Positions 43,350-51,414 of a stretch of 64,000 nucleotides of DNA are shown here, piece after piece. Source of the stretch: Bacillus sp. 103mf (GTDB lineage: Bacteria; Bacillota; Bacilli; Bacillales; Bacillaceae_G); contig NZ_FPAF01000003.1 in NCBI RefSeq assembly GCF_900116295.1, positions 248,001 to 312,000 on the forward strand. Reading direction: 5' to 3'. Below the pieces are notes generated by a model that worked only from the letters and a program-made list of their open reading frames with translations, ran no database searches and had not been told where the DNA came from. Each line of letters begins with the position of its first letter. Positions within the stretch are counted from its first letter, which is position 1. Position numbers and translations under genes: made by a program.

Positions 43350-44252
43350 ATGTGGAAGAAACGGATAATGATCATGTTTATTACAATATTGGCAGTAGGT
43401 TGGGGTTCTGTTTATTTAGCTACCGGTATTGTGTCTGCTTTAGCTTGGTGGGGAATGCAAGCTTTTAGTATAGTAGGTTTCATTAGTGTAATAATTACGT
43501 TATGTGTAATAGTAGGTAAATTGTTTTCTAGAAGTAAAATACAGAAAACAATCGTTGCGATGTTTATTCTATCCACAGCAGCTGCTTGGCCGGCATGTTG
43601 GTTTGTTGGAATTGGACAAATTGCTTATCCAATAAATGTTAATTCAGCTACACCGAAAATAACAATTCGACTTCCGTTTAATGAAACTGTTCGGGTAGGG
43701 TGGGGAGGAGATCGACTTCAAACAAATTACCATGCTATCGAACCAAATCAACGCTGGGCGTATGATTTTATTGCTCCGCAAAAAGGAGTAACAAATTCAC
43801 AATTAGAGGATTATGGCATATACGGAGTGGAGGTAATAGCGCCTGCATCAGGAACAGTTATATCTGTGGAAGATTCAGAAGCTGATTTAACATCAGGAAA
43901 TGATAATTTTAAGTCTATGGTAGGTAACCATATTTATATACGCTTAGATGAGACGGGAACATATCTTGTCCTTGCTCATCTAAAACAGGGATCTGTCAAA
44001 GTGGAGGTAGGACAACACATAGAAGAAGGAGCAGTAATTGCTCGTGTTGGCAACTCTGGAAACTCTAGTGAACCACATTTACACATTCATCATCAACGGC
44101 AAGATCCATCTAAGACGAGTATTTTTCTTTCTGAAGGATTACCGTTATATTTTCGCGATATAGACGGATCATCTATGCCAAAAGGGGGAAATCATATAGA
44201 AGATGGAAGGGATGTACCGACAGGGGAGGTCATTTCACCAAATAAAAAATAA
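43350..44252 (+). CDS. Membrane-anchored M23-like peptidase
   Basis: A 300-residue protein starting at ATG 43350 behind TGGAGGG. Three N-terminal hydrophobic helices (to about residue 90) precede an extracellular LytM/M23 domain: RWAYDFIAPQKG (H replaced, D kept), VIAPASGTVISVEDS, GNHIYIRLDETG and the second motif EPHLHIHHQ (H-x-H). M23 enzymes cut peptidoglycan cross-bridges. The first motif reads A-Y-D rather than the common H-x(n)-D arrangement, so activity is uncertain. It is probably controlled by the two-component system 85 bp upstream. Confidence 0.82.
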   Translation: MWKKRIMIMFITILAVGWGSVYLATGIVSALAWWGMQAFSIVGFISVIITLCVIVGKLFSRSKIQKTIVAMFILSTAAAWPACWFVGIGQIAYPINVNSATPKITIRLPFNETVRVGWGGDRLQTNYHAIEPNQRWAYDFIAPQKGVTNSQLEDYGIYGVEVIAPASGTVISVEDSEADLTSGNDNFKSMVGNHIYIRLDETGTYLVLAHLKQGSVKVEVGQHIEEGAVIARVGNSGNSSEPHLHIHHQRQDPSKTSIFLSEGLPLYFRDIDGSSMPKGGNHIEDGRDVPTGEVISPNKK

Positions 44253-44291
44253 TAAATTCATAATTGTATGGTTTGTGTGTATTAGCATTAT

Positions 44292-44334
44292 AGGAAAAAG
44301 AATCTTCGTCACTGTACAAAGGTTCTTTTTCCTA
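44292..44334 (+). terminator. Intrinsic terminator
   Basis: AGGAAAAAGAA / TTCTTTTTCCT about 40 bp past the M23-like gene. Confidence 0.75.
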
Positions 44335-44430
44335 TAGAGTAAAAATTAAAAACATAATTGCTAACAAGAAACAGCAAAAAGAAAAAGGGTTATTTTCTGT
44401 TTTTACATAAGTGTAGATTTATTAAACAAA

Positions 44431-44464
44431 GGAGGTCCTATCAGTTCCTACTGATAGGACCTCC
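44431..44464. other. Perfect 14-bp hairpin
   Basis: GGAGGTCCTATCAG-TTCCTA-CTGATAGGACCTCC stands in non-coding DNA with no adjacent gene end. A second imperfect hairpin, CTCACTATCT / AGATAAGTGAG, follows at about 44468-44500. The minus strand has TTTGTTT after the first stem, so it may be a stranded minus-strand terminator or part of a repeat. Confidence 0.6.
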
Positions 44465-44640
44465 AACCTCTCACTATCTTTTAGAACGTTAGATAAGTGA
44501 GTTCGTTATCATTTGAAGAAAACAAATAACTCGTGGAGAGTCGGTGAAATATATAGTAAAAGTAAAGTAATGTACTTCTACCAGGGGTTTTGAAAGAAAT
44601 ACAATTGATTTTTTGTTTAGCAGTTTTTCATAGTGGATAA

Positions 44641-44697
44641 GAATCCTATGCTAAAACGATAGAAGAATTAGTAGAATTTTATAACAAGAGTATATAA
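44641..44697 (+). pseudogene. Possible IS3 OrfB fragment
   Basis: A short in-frame stretch ESYAKTIEELVEFYNKSI followed by a stop resembles the KTIEEL..FYN region near the C-terminus of IS3-family transposases. It has no start codon, and a stop lies directly upstream. It is the only protein-like item in the 600-bp gap before the patatin gene. Confidence 0.3.
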
Positions 44698-44859
44698 AGG
44701 TATTTTTGACACCATTATAGAACAGGCTTCTACTACAACTGACTTGAAGTAAAGGGCATATACATAAGGAATGCTCTAATATATGTATAAACATTTATTT
44801 TATCGACATTCTACATAAATGAATACACTATTAAACCTGAAAGGAAAGTTTAACATAAA

Positions 44860-45789
44860 ATGAAACTTGATGGCATCTTTGAAGGTGGAGGAGTCAGAGG
44901 CATTGGACATGTTGGTGCTGTTTGTGCATTAGAAGAAGAAGGATATGAATGGACACGTTTAGCAGGAACCTCTGCTGGTGCCATTATTGCTGCATTTCTG
45001 GCATGTGGTTACAATGGAAAAGAATTAAAAGAAATCATTGGTAATTTAGATTATACAAAGTTTATAAGCAAAACATGGATATATAATATTCCTCTAATTG
45101 GAAGAGGATTAAGCCTCTTTCTTCAAAATGGTTTATATAAGAATGATTATGAAGAGGAATGGATAGAATCTTTATTGTTAAAAAAAGGATTTCGTTATTT
45201 TAACGATCTAGGTGATGATGGGAAATTAAAGATTATTGTTTCGGACATTAGTAATGGAAAAATGGTAGTAATACCTGACGATTTACCGCAATATGGACTA
45301 ACACATAAAGATATCACAATAGCTCAAGCGGTAAGGATGAGTGGAACTATCCCTTTCTTCTTTCAACCAGTAAAATTAAAGATTCCTAAATCAAAATATC
45401 CTTGTTATATTGTTGACGGTGGAATTCTCAGTAATTTTCCTATATGGATTTTTGATGACCATCCAGAATGGCCTACATTCGGATTTCGCCTAGTAAAAGA
45501 CGAAATTATTGGAAAACCTATTGAGGATAGCAATCCTATTTCTTTGTATAAAGCTATGTTTAAAACAATGATGCAAGCTCATGATCTTCGGCATCTTACA
45601 CCTGAAGCCAATGCGCGTACCATCAAAATTCCTACCGGGAAAATTGTAAGTACCAATTTTCATTTAACTCCTAGAGAAAGAGAACAACTTTATTTATTTG
45701 GTTATCAAGCCGCTAAAAGTTTTCTTGAAAAATGGGATTTTGAGGAGTATAAGAAGAAATATGTAATGAATCATAACTTTTCAACCTAA
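44860..45789 (+). CDS. Patatin-like phospholipase
   Basis: A 309-residue patatin-family hydrolase. The oxyanion loop is EGGGVRGIGHVG, the nucleophile elbow LAGTSAGAI, and the catalytic aspartate lies in VDGGILSNFP, giving the Ser-Asp dyad. It has no signal peptide, so it acts in the cytosol or at the inner membrane on phospholipids. The C-terminus is helical and basic. The ribosome site GAAAGGAAAG is weak. It is monocistronic. Confidence 0.9.
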   Translation: MKLDGIFEGGGVRGIGHVGAVCALEEEGYEWTRLAGTSAGAIIAAFLACGYNGKELKEIIGNLDYTKFISKTWIYNIPLIGRGLSLFLQNGLYKNDYEEEWIESLLLKKGFRYFNDLGDDGKLKIIVSDISNGKMVVIPDDLPQYGLTHKDITIAQAVRMSGTIPFFFQPVKLKIPKSKYPCYIVDGGILSNFPIWIFDDHPEWPTFGFRLVKDEIIGKPIEDSNPISLYKAMFKTMMQAHDLRHLTPEANARTIKIPTGKIVSTNFHLTPREREQLYLFGYQAAKSFLEKWDFEEYKKKYVMNHNFST

Positions 45790-46115
45790 AAAGCTTCCAC
45801 ACATTCTTTATTAGCGTACCCAGCTAAGTTGTGTATTGTTTACTGGTATGTTTTCTGCAACTAAAAAAGAGTTCTTCTGTTCTTTTGATGATGATTCAAA
45901 AGTTGTATGTATTAAAGAAAAGTTGGAGTGTTACTTGAAATCATTTTCACTCTGAGGTTTTATCAAAATAAACGATTATATTACAGGCTAAAAAATTTCC
46001 GTTGTTTCACTAAGTATGCTTAAGAACAACTTTTGTTAAAATGCAAGGTTTTTTAAAAATTGTGTAATAAAAATCCAAAATATAATTCCTAACAGGCAAT
46101 GATACATAGCGAAAT
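45790..46115. other. Non-coding gap
   Basis: AT-rich sequence after the patatin gene. No ORF or repeat is recognised, only weak inverted repeats, before the bidirectional terminator at 46116. Confidence 0.4.
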
Positions 46116-46167
46116 AAAAAGAGAATGCCCTATACATTTAGCTTTGTATAAGGCATTCTCTTTTTTT
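46116..46167. terminator. Bidirectional terminator
   Basis: AAAAAGAGAATGCC-TATACA / TGTATA-GGCATTCTCTTTTT, a very long stem ending at the mntH stop. Confidence 0.85.
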
Positions 46168-47461
46168 AACCAACAAATGTTTGATACAACAAAAATATAT
46201 TTAAAGCGATAATTAATGCGGCAATTACCCATGCAAGAGCTGTTGTAAAGCGATGATTCACAAGACCACCCATAATGCTCTTTTTACTTGTAAAGACAAT
46301 GAGTGGAATTAATGCAAATGCAATTCCAAATGATAAAACGACTTGACTCATCACGAGGGCGTGAGTTGGATTCACACCTAATGCAATAATAACAAGCGGT
46401 GGAACCATTGTAATAAATCGTCGTACATATAAAGGAATGTGCATACGGACGAATCCTTGCATAATAATATCACCGGACATCGTACCGACGGAAGAACTGG
46501 ATAAACCGGCAGCTAGTAAACCAATTCCAAAAAGAGCTGCTGATACAGGTCCGACTAAATGACCAAATTCATGAAAAGCGACATCTAAATCTTCGACATG
46601 TAGTCCGTTTTTGAAGAATAGGGAAGCTGCTACAATTAACATACTTGCATTAATTGCTCCGGCAATGACCATTGCAATTACAATATCGATAAATTCAAAG
46701 CGGAAAATTTGTTTTCGCTCTGCATCTGTTGTTCCTACTACGCGTCGCTGTGTTAAAGCAGAATGTAAATAAATTGCATGTGGCATAACGGTTGCACCTA
46801 AAATTCCTGCTGCAAGTAAAATACTATTTACACCTTGAAAATGAGGAACGAAAAGCCCCGATAAAAGAGGACTTAGTTCTGGTTTTGCGTAAAACACTTG
46901 GACACCAAAAGCAATAACGACGATAAAGACCATGCCGGTAATGACTGCTTCAAGTGGACGAAATCCTCTGCGTTGAAATTCTAGAATAATGAATGAACCT
47001 ACTGCTGTAATGAAAGCAGCGGGTAGCAGTGGAATATGAAATAATAAATTTAATCCTAAAGCAGCCCCGATAAACTCAGCAAGGTCAGTTGCCATAATGA
47101 CTAATTCACCTTGTATCCATAAACCGATGGAAACAGGTTTTGGAAAATGCTCCCGAGCAACTTCCGGAAGGTTTTTTCCGGTAGCAATTCCTAATTTTGC
47201 TGATAAGGATTGAATTAACACTGCCATTAAATTTGAAATAAGGATTACCCAAAGTAGTAAATAACCGTACTGAGATCCTGCCGCAATATTCGTGGCAAAA
47301 TTACCTGGATCAATATAAGCAACAGATGCGATAAAAGCGGGTCCTAAAAAAGGTAATAATCGTTTTAGTCCTTTTGTTTCACCGCTTAAAGCTAACTGTG
47401 CTGATTGCATCGTCCGATTATTTGGTGGAAGATGTTCACGCTCTTTTGTGTTTTCTGTCAT
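46166..47461 (-). CDS. mntH: Nramp-family manganese transporter MntH
   Basis: A 431-residue protein. I start at ATG 47461, behind AAAGGGGAAAC. The Nramp metal site is complete: helix 1 AYIDPGNFATN (D-P-G-N) and helix 6 GATVMPHAIYLHS (M-P-H). Eleven helices are visible. It imports Mn2+ with protons across the cell membrane. An MntR-like box lies about 100 bp upstream. It is monocistronic. Confidence 0.95.
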   Translation of the reverse strand: MTENTKEREHLPPNNRTMQSAQLALSGETKGLKRLLPFLGPAFIASVAYIDPGNFATNIAAGSQYGYLLLWVILISNLMAVLIQSLSAKLGIATGKNLPEVAREHFPKPVSIGLWIQGELVIMATDLAEFIGAALGLNLLFHIPLLPAAFITAVGSFIILEFQRRGFRPLEAVITGMVFIVVIAFGVQVFYAKPELSPLLSGLFVPHFQGVNSILLAAGILGATVMPHAIYLHSALTQRRVVGTTDAERKQIFRFEFIDIVIAMVIAGAINASMLIVAASLFFKNGLHVEDLDVAFHEFGHLVGPVSAALFGIGLLAAGLSSSSVGTMSGDIIMQGFVRMHIPLYVRRFITMVPPLVIIALGVNPTHALVMSQVVLSFGIAFALIPLIVFTSKKSIMGGLVNHRFTTALAWVIAALIIALNIFLLYQTFVG

Positions 47462-47559
47462 GTTTTGTTTCCCCTTTTGTTTGTTAACTTGATGCAATTT
47501 GTTTTATTTTTGTTATTGATTTTATTCATAAATTTTATTTCTTTTATTTGAACATAAAT

Positions 47560-47575
47560 TTTTCCTTTGTGCAAA
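47560..47575 (-). promoter_or_regulatory. MntR-like box upstream of mntH
   Basis: The reverse strand reads TTTGCACAAAGGAAAA, a good match to the MntR operator pattern TTTGC-x(4-5)-GG-AAA known upstream of mntH in Bacillus. A minus-strand TATAAT (47576-47581) lies immediately before it, so bound MntR would cover the promoter start. This predicts repression by Mn2+. Confidence 0.6.
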
Positions 47576-47753
47576 TTATATTACATTAGGAAAAAATGGT
47601 GCTAGTGATAAATCAAATATTTACAGAGCGTGGAAGGAATAGAGTGTTTTACCATGATTATTTAAAATATCAGCAATAACGTTTACTGTTTATAGAATAG
47701 TTGTGATTGCTTCGCAGAGTATTCTTTTTTTGTTTATCGCTATTAATGGACGT

Positions 47754-47796
47754 GAAAAAAAGATGGCTCCGGTACAAACCGAAACCATCTTTTTTT
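47754..47796. terminator. Terminator at the kinase remnant
   Basis: AAAAAAGATGG..CGGT / ACCG..CCATCTTTTTT, overlapping the remnant's stop. Functional on either strand. Confidence 0.75.
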
Positions 47797-48072
47797 ATTT
47801 TTTTAAATAGATAGTAAAAATAGTCCCGTGGCCTAATTCACTTGTTACAGAAATACTACCGCCGTGCAATTCAACGATTTCTTTTACAATTGCAAGGCCT
47901 AAACCAGTTCCGCCTGTTGCACGAGTTCGAGATTTATCAACTCGATAAAACCGTTCGAAAATATGAGATAAATGGTGCTTTGGGATGCCTTCACCTTCTA
48001 TTGTAATCGTAATATTTTCTTTGTTTTCACCCTTGCGTGTGTTGCTTTGGAATAATGTTTGTACAAATCAAT
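47795..48072 (-). pseudogene. Histidine kinase, C-terminal ATPase remnant
   Basis: Only about 90 residues remain: GEGIPKHHLSHIFERFYRVD, then KSRTRATGGTGLGLAIVKEI (F and G2 boxes) and a normal C-terminus TIFTIYLKK. The N box, H box and sensor are absent. The fragment ends where hairpin repeat B begins, so the repeat or a deletion next to it removed the rest. It could be the relic of a kinase that once controlled the nearby HrtBA-like exporter; that link is inference. Confidence 0.8.
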
Positions 48073-48192
48073 ACCAATAACCTTGATAAACGAACAAAAA
48101 GAAAAAGCGTGTTTTGAAAAAAATTAATCAAAACACGCTCTTAAAATATTTTAATGTATCACTCTTTTATAAAAAAGTTTTAATCATTTTCT
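48060..48192 (-). repeat. Hairpin repeat B, copy 2
   Basis: On the reverse strand ATGATTAAAACTTTTTTATA leads to GATAC-ATTAAAATA and then the hairpin AGCGTGTTTTG / CAAAACACGCT (48106-48139). The outer blocks align with 33840-33985. The stem sequence is wholly different yet fully paired. Confidence 0.6.
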
Positions 48193-48356
48193 ATCCATGT
48201 TGCTCCACAATCGTTCCCGGTTGTAGAAGATTACAATAAAGAACCTGTTTTCATTACCTTTTAGTACACTCATAATGTGCCCATCAAGTTAAGAAATTCG
48301 TTATTCCTCAAAAGAAAAATCAGCTTTCCATTGACAACTGACTTTTTAAAAATGTG

Positions 48357-48390
48357 AAAAGAGAGGTTGGTTTGCCACCTCTCTTTTTTT
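48357..48390 (+). terminator. Orphan intrinsic terminator
   Basis: AAAAGAGAGGT / ACCTCTCTTTT followed by T7. No intact gene ends just upstream, so it is probably left from a deleted gene. Confidence 0.7.
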
Positions 48391-48612
48391 ATCATGCAAA
48401 GGAAATTCTATATGAAAATAATTATGTTCCCAAATATAGGAATTGTAGTATGATAGAAAAGAAGAACAAGAAAACGGAGGTAACAATATGATTACGTCGC
48501 AATAGATGTTGGAGCATTATATGCATATATATGAACGATTAAAATTACACCATTTCAAGTGGGGAACATTTTCTTAGCGAGCCGCTTAGTGAACGCATAC
48601 ATATAAGGCGGA

Positions 48613-48807
48613 TTGGGGCGTTACATTTATAACGGAGAAGAAAAAAGATGCATTATAATTGGACAAGTTATTTCTGCGGCTGAATTGTGGGCTATTTTTC
48701 TGTTCCTATTTATAATTAAATACAGTCTATGGCCCGTTTTTACATGTATCTCGGCTACTCTCTTTATAATTAAGAACATAGTAGGAAACAAGGAGGAACG
48801 AACCTAA
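48613..48807 (+). CDS. Small two-helix membrane protein (tentative)
   Basis: A 64-residue frame from TTG 48613 with two hydrophobic helices (IIGQVISAAELWAIFLFLFI and VFTCISATLFIIKNIV) and a charged tail KEERT. Its stop TAA overlaps the ATG of the ABC permease by one base, suggesting coupling. The start codon is poorly supported because AAGGCGG abuts the TTG. It may be an accessory of the exporter or a chance frame. Confidence 0.4.
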   Translation: MGRYIYNGEEKRCIIIGQVISAAELWAIFLFLFIIKYSLWPVFTCISATLFIIKNIVGNKEERT

Positions 48808-49871
48808 TGTTTTTAGCACTTAAAGAATTAAAACAATCGAAATTACGTTACGGATTAATTGGTATAATTATGATATTGTTATCATTTCTTGTACTTATCA
48901 TATCAGGTTTAGCAAATGGTTTATCTCATGACAGTGCTTCTTCTATTATTGAAATGAAGGCAGACAAATTTATATTATCCGACGATGCCGAGGGTAAATT
49001 GTTGCGTTCTCAAATGAAAAAAGAAGATGTTGATAACATATTGGCGCAGGTTGATGAAAAAGATGCAGTTCCAATGTACATGAAAGTGTCAACACTTGAA
49101 AAAGAAGGAAGTTCAAAAAAAGTTGATGTTGCTATTTTTTCAAGTAAACCAGATTCATTTATTGCTCCAAAAGTAATTGAAGGGAAACATAACTCTTTAG
49201 AAAACAATGAAATCATTGCGGATAAATCTATTAAAGAAAAAGGAGTAAATCTTGGAGATGAACTTGTAGAACCTATTTCTAATAAAGTGTTCAAAGTTGT
49301 CGGATTTACAGAAAATCAAATGTTTAGCCATTCACCTGTTGTTCGCATGAATGAAGAGGTATGGGATAGCATTGCAATGCCACATCAAAAAGATTATAAC
49401 GTAATCGCTTTAAATACGGATAAAGAAATTAAGAATGCAAAAGTTGTGGATAAAAAAGAAGTATTGAAAGGTATTCCAGGTCATAAAGAACAACAAGGGA
49501 CATTAACGATGATTATTGCGTTTTTAATTGTCATTGCAGCATTATTAATTGGCGTTTTTTTCTATGTCATTACATTACAAAAAACACACCAACTAGGTGT
49601 ATTAAAAGCAATTGGAACAAAAAATTCATATTTAGTAAAGGCTTTAGTTGTACAAGCTGTATTTTTAACTAGCATTTCCCTTGTAATCAGCATCAGTTTA
49701 GTCCTTGCAGTACGGACTGTTTTGCCAGCTGGTATGCCGTTTTTATTAACAGCAACAACAATCGCGCAATTTTCAGGTATTTTTATTGTAATTAGTATAT
49801 TAGGTACATTGTTCTCTCTATATCATGTATTGAAAATAGATGCATTAGAAGCAATTGGAGGTGGCATGTAA
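48807..49871 (+). CDS. ABC exporter permease, HrtB-like (FtsX family)
   Basis: A 354-residue MacB/FtsX-type permease. One N-terminal helix (residues 17-37) is followed by a ~190-residue extracellular domain, then three helices near 234-255, 277-300 and 315-340. The opening KELKQSKLRYGLIGIIMILL followed by LSFLVLIISGLANGL closely resembles HrtB, the haem-efflux permease of Gram-positive bacteria. With the overlapping ATPase gene it forms an HrtBA-like exporter that protects against haem or a similar lipophilic compound. Substrate is inferred from family resemblance. Confidence 0.82.
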   Translation: MFLALKELKQSKLRYGLIGIIMILLSFLVLIISGLANGLSHDSASSIIEMKADKFILSDDAEGKLLRSQMKKEDVDNILAQVDEKDAVPMYMKVSTLEKEGSSKKVDVAIFSSKPDSFIAPKVIEGKHNSLENNEIIADKSIKEKGVNLGDELVEPISNKVFKVVGFTENQMFSHSPVVRMNEEVWDSIAMPHQKDYNVIALNTDKEIKNAKVVDKKEVLKGIPGHKEQQGTLTMIIAFLIVIAALLIGVFFYVITLQKTHQLGVLKAIGTKNSYLVKALVVQAVFLTSISLVISISLVLAVRTVLPAGMPFLLTATTIAQFSGIFIVISILGTLFSLYHVLKIDALEAIGGGM

Positions 49872-50569
49872 TGGTAACGGAAGTGAAATGGGAAAATGCA
49901 TCATCATTATTAAAGCTCGAACAAGTAAGTAAAGTATATGGAGAAAGAGATACAGAAGTAACAGCTTTACACCCAATTACATTGGATGTAAAGGAAGGAG
50001 AATTCATTGGCATTGTTGGTCCATCTGGTTCAGGAAAAAGTACTTTGCTTTCCATTGCAGGTGCACTGCTCTCTCCTTCGAAAGGAAATGTTTATATTTC
50101 TGATCAAAACATAACAAAATTATCACAAAAAGAGATGACAGATATTCGCTTAAGAAAAATCGGATTTATATTCCAATTCGCAAACCTCGTACCTTTCTTA
50201 ACGGTGAAGGAACAACTTCTGTATATCGCTAAATTAAAGGGAAAAGATAAAAAAGAAGCTGGTAAATTTGCAGAAAAATTACTGGAAACATTTGGATTAT
50301 CACGCCGAATAAATCATTATCCAAATCAACTTTCAGGTGGGGAAAAACAACGTGTAGCTATTGCTCGTGCGTTCATGAATAACCCAGACTTAATCTTAGC
50401 TGATGAACCTACTGCTAGCCTTGATTCAAAACGTGGAAGAGAAGTCGTTGAATTAATGAAACAAGAAGTGAAGAAAAATAAAAAAGCAGCGATTATGATT
50501 ACACACGATGAAAAAATGCTTGATGTATGTGATCGAATTTTAACACTTCGTGATGGAAAACTACTATGA
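49871..50569 (+). CDS. ABC exporter ATP-binding protein, HrtA-like
   Basis: A 232-residue ATPase overlapping the permease stop by 1 bp (ATG 49871). The Walker A is GPSGSGKSTLL, the Q loop FIFQFANLVPF, the signature QLSGGEKQR, the Walker B LILADEPTASLD and the switch H lies in ITHDEKM. It is of the LolD/MacB/HrtA class and powers the HrtB-like permease. No response regulator for it is present nearby, only a kinase remnant 1.8 kb away on the other strand. Confidence 0.88.
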   Translation: MVTEVKWENASSLLKLEQVSKVYGERDTEVTALHPITLDVKEGEFIGIVGPSGSGKSTLLSIAGALLSPSKGNVYISDQNITKLSQKEMTDIRLRKIGFIFQFANLVPFLTVKEQLLYIAKLKGKDKKEAGKFAEKLLETFGLSRRINHYPNQLSGGEKQRVAIARAFMNNPDLILADEPTASLDSKRGREVVELMKQEVKKNKKAAIMITHDEKMLDVCDRILTLRDGKLL

Positions 50570-50610
50570 GAAAACGAAGTGTACAATAATAGTGAAGTGA
50601 CCCCATAATG

Positions 50611-50738
50611 TTAGACATAGGTTATTTCGTTAGGTAGCTGATAAGGTCTGAGTCGGTGTTGTACCTGACTCAGGTCTTTTAGGTTTGCCTTAATCTGTTT
50701 GTATTTATAAGTAAGTGTCAAATATTCCCCACCTGCCA
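50611..50738 (-). pseudogene. IS3-family OrfB C-terminal remnant
   Basis: The reverse strand reads YKYKQIKANLKDLSQVQHRL then RPYQLPNEITYV and a stop, matching the usual IS3 transposase end (K-x-I-x-A-x-L-x-x-LSPVQYR). The following TGTCTAAC...GGGGTCACTTCAC resembles an IS3 terminal repeat. The rest of the element is gone. Confidence 0.65.
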
Positions 50739-50773
50739 TTTATAAATAACCCATGAGATAATCTCCTTACATA

Positions 50774-50960
50774 CTACATGTGGAGGTTTTTTTTGATGAT
50801 AATTTGTGTTGTATCCCCTTTTTCTACAACTTTTTCAATCTTAATGTTACTATTCTTATGTTCATTACCAATTGCTAATGCAAAGGTTTTTCCACGACCT
50901 TCAAACCCTGGATATGTATCATATCCTTTGAGTTATGAAACTATTTTTGAAGATCCTTGA
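50774..50960 (-). pseudogene. C-terminal gene remnant with stop
   Basis: The reverse strand encodes KGYDTYPGFEGRGKTFALAI, then GNEHKNSNIKIEKVVEKGDT and TQIIIKKNLHM with a stop at 50774. An upstream in-frame segment (FQGSSKIVS) is separated by a TAA stop, and no start is visible. The GKTF-ALAIG...IKIEKV pattern recalls PrcB/protease-inhibitor-like small domains, but that is a weak guess. Confidence 0.5.
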
Positions 50961-51039
50961 AAAATGTTTATTGGTAAATAATATATTGCTGTGATCTAGT
51001 TTTACACGTATATCAGCTGACCCCCAATTAGCAGCAACC

Positions 51040-51241
51040 TATATAAATCCAACTTGAATTTCTAACACACAAGTCGCCGCCATGCTGAACAAAAAATAAT
51101 CTGCTACTTTCTTTCTCTCTCTTTGTTTGAACTTCTCACGTGGCAGAAGAGGGCCCTGACCGTTTCTACGCATGGCCAGACGCTCTCGACCATCTAAAAA
51201 GAAAAGGGGTTTATGTCAGGCTTTTAATTTGGATTTATATA
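51040..51241 (-). repeat. ~200 bp MITE-like repeat, copy 4 (best terminal repeats)
   Basis: It starts TATATAAATCCAA (51040-51052) and ends TTGGATTTATATA (51229-51241), a perfect 13-bp terminal inverted repeat. The interior carries ACAAGTCGCCGCCATG, GGGCCCTGACCGTTTCTACG and the GCATGGCCAGACGCTCT core. This copy defines the element boundaries. It ends 34 bp before the PlcR box of the protease gene. Confidence 0.82.
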
Positions 51242-51275
51242 TATGTCGGAAAATTAAAATGGATGTATAAAACAA

Positions 51276-51291
51276 TATGAATAATTTCATA
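51276..51291 (+). promoter_or_regulatory. PlcR box
   Basis: TATGAATAATTTCATA matches the published PlcR consensus TATG-N-A-N4-T-N-CATA at every fixed position. PlcR, with its PapR peptide, activates extracellular virulence factors at the onset of stationary phase in the B. cereus group. The box lies 10 bp upstream of a -35. Confidence 0.88.
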
Positions 51292-51301
51292 TACAAATAC
51301 A

Positions 51302-51330
51302 TTGAAGTATATTTAGATACTCCTTATAAT
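51302..51330 (+). promoter_or_regulatory. Promoter of the S8 protease gene
   Basis: TTGAAG (51302-51307), a 17-bp spacer and TATAAT (51325-51330). Positioned directly behind the PlcR box and 85 bp before the start codon. Confidence 0.8.
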
Positions 51331-51414
51331 GTATCTAGTATAAAGCTTTGTACGTAATTATTTTGATATTTTTATAGGAAAATGTTTAAAAATGAAAAAG
51401 TAGAGGGAAAATGA

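Noticed and set aside
50778-50960. Plus-strand frame with signal-peptide-like start
   Set aside because: The opposite strand encodes a more protein-like C-terminal remnant in a consistent frame; the plus frame looks like its antisense shadow.
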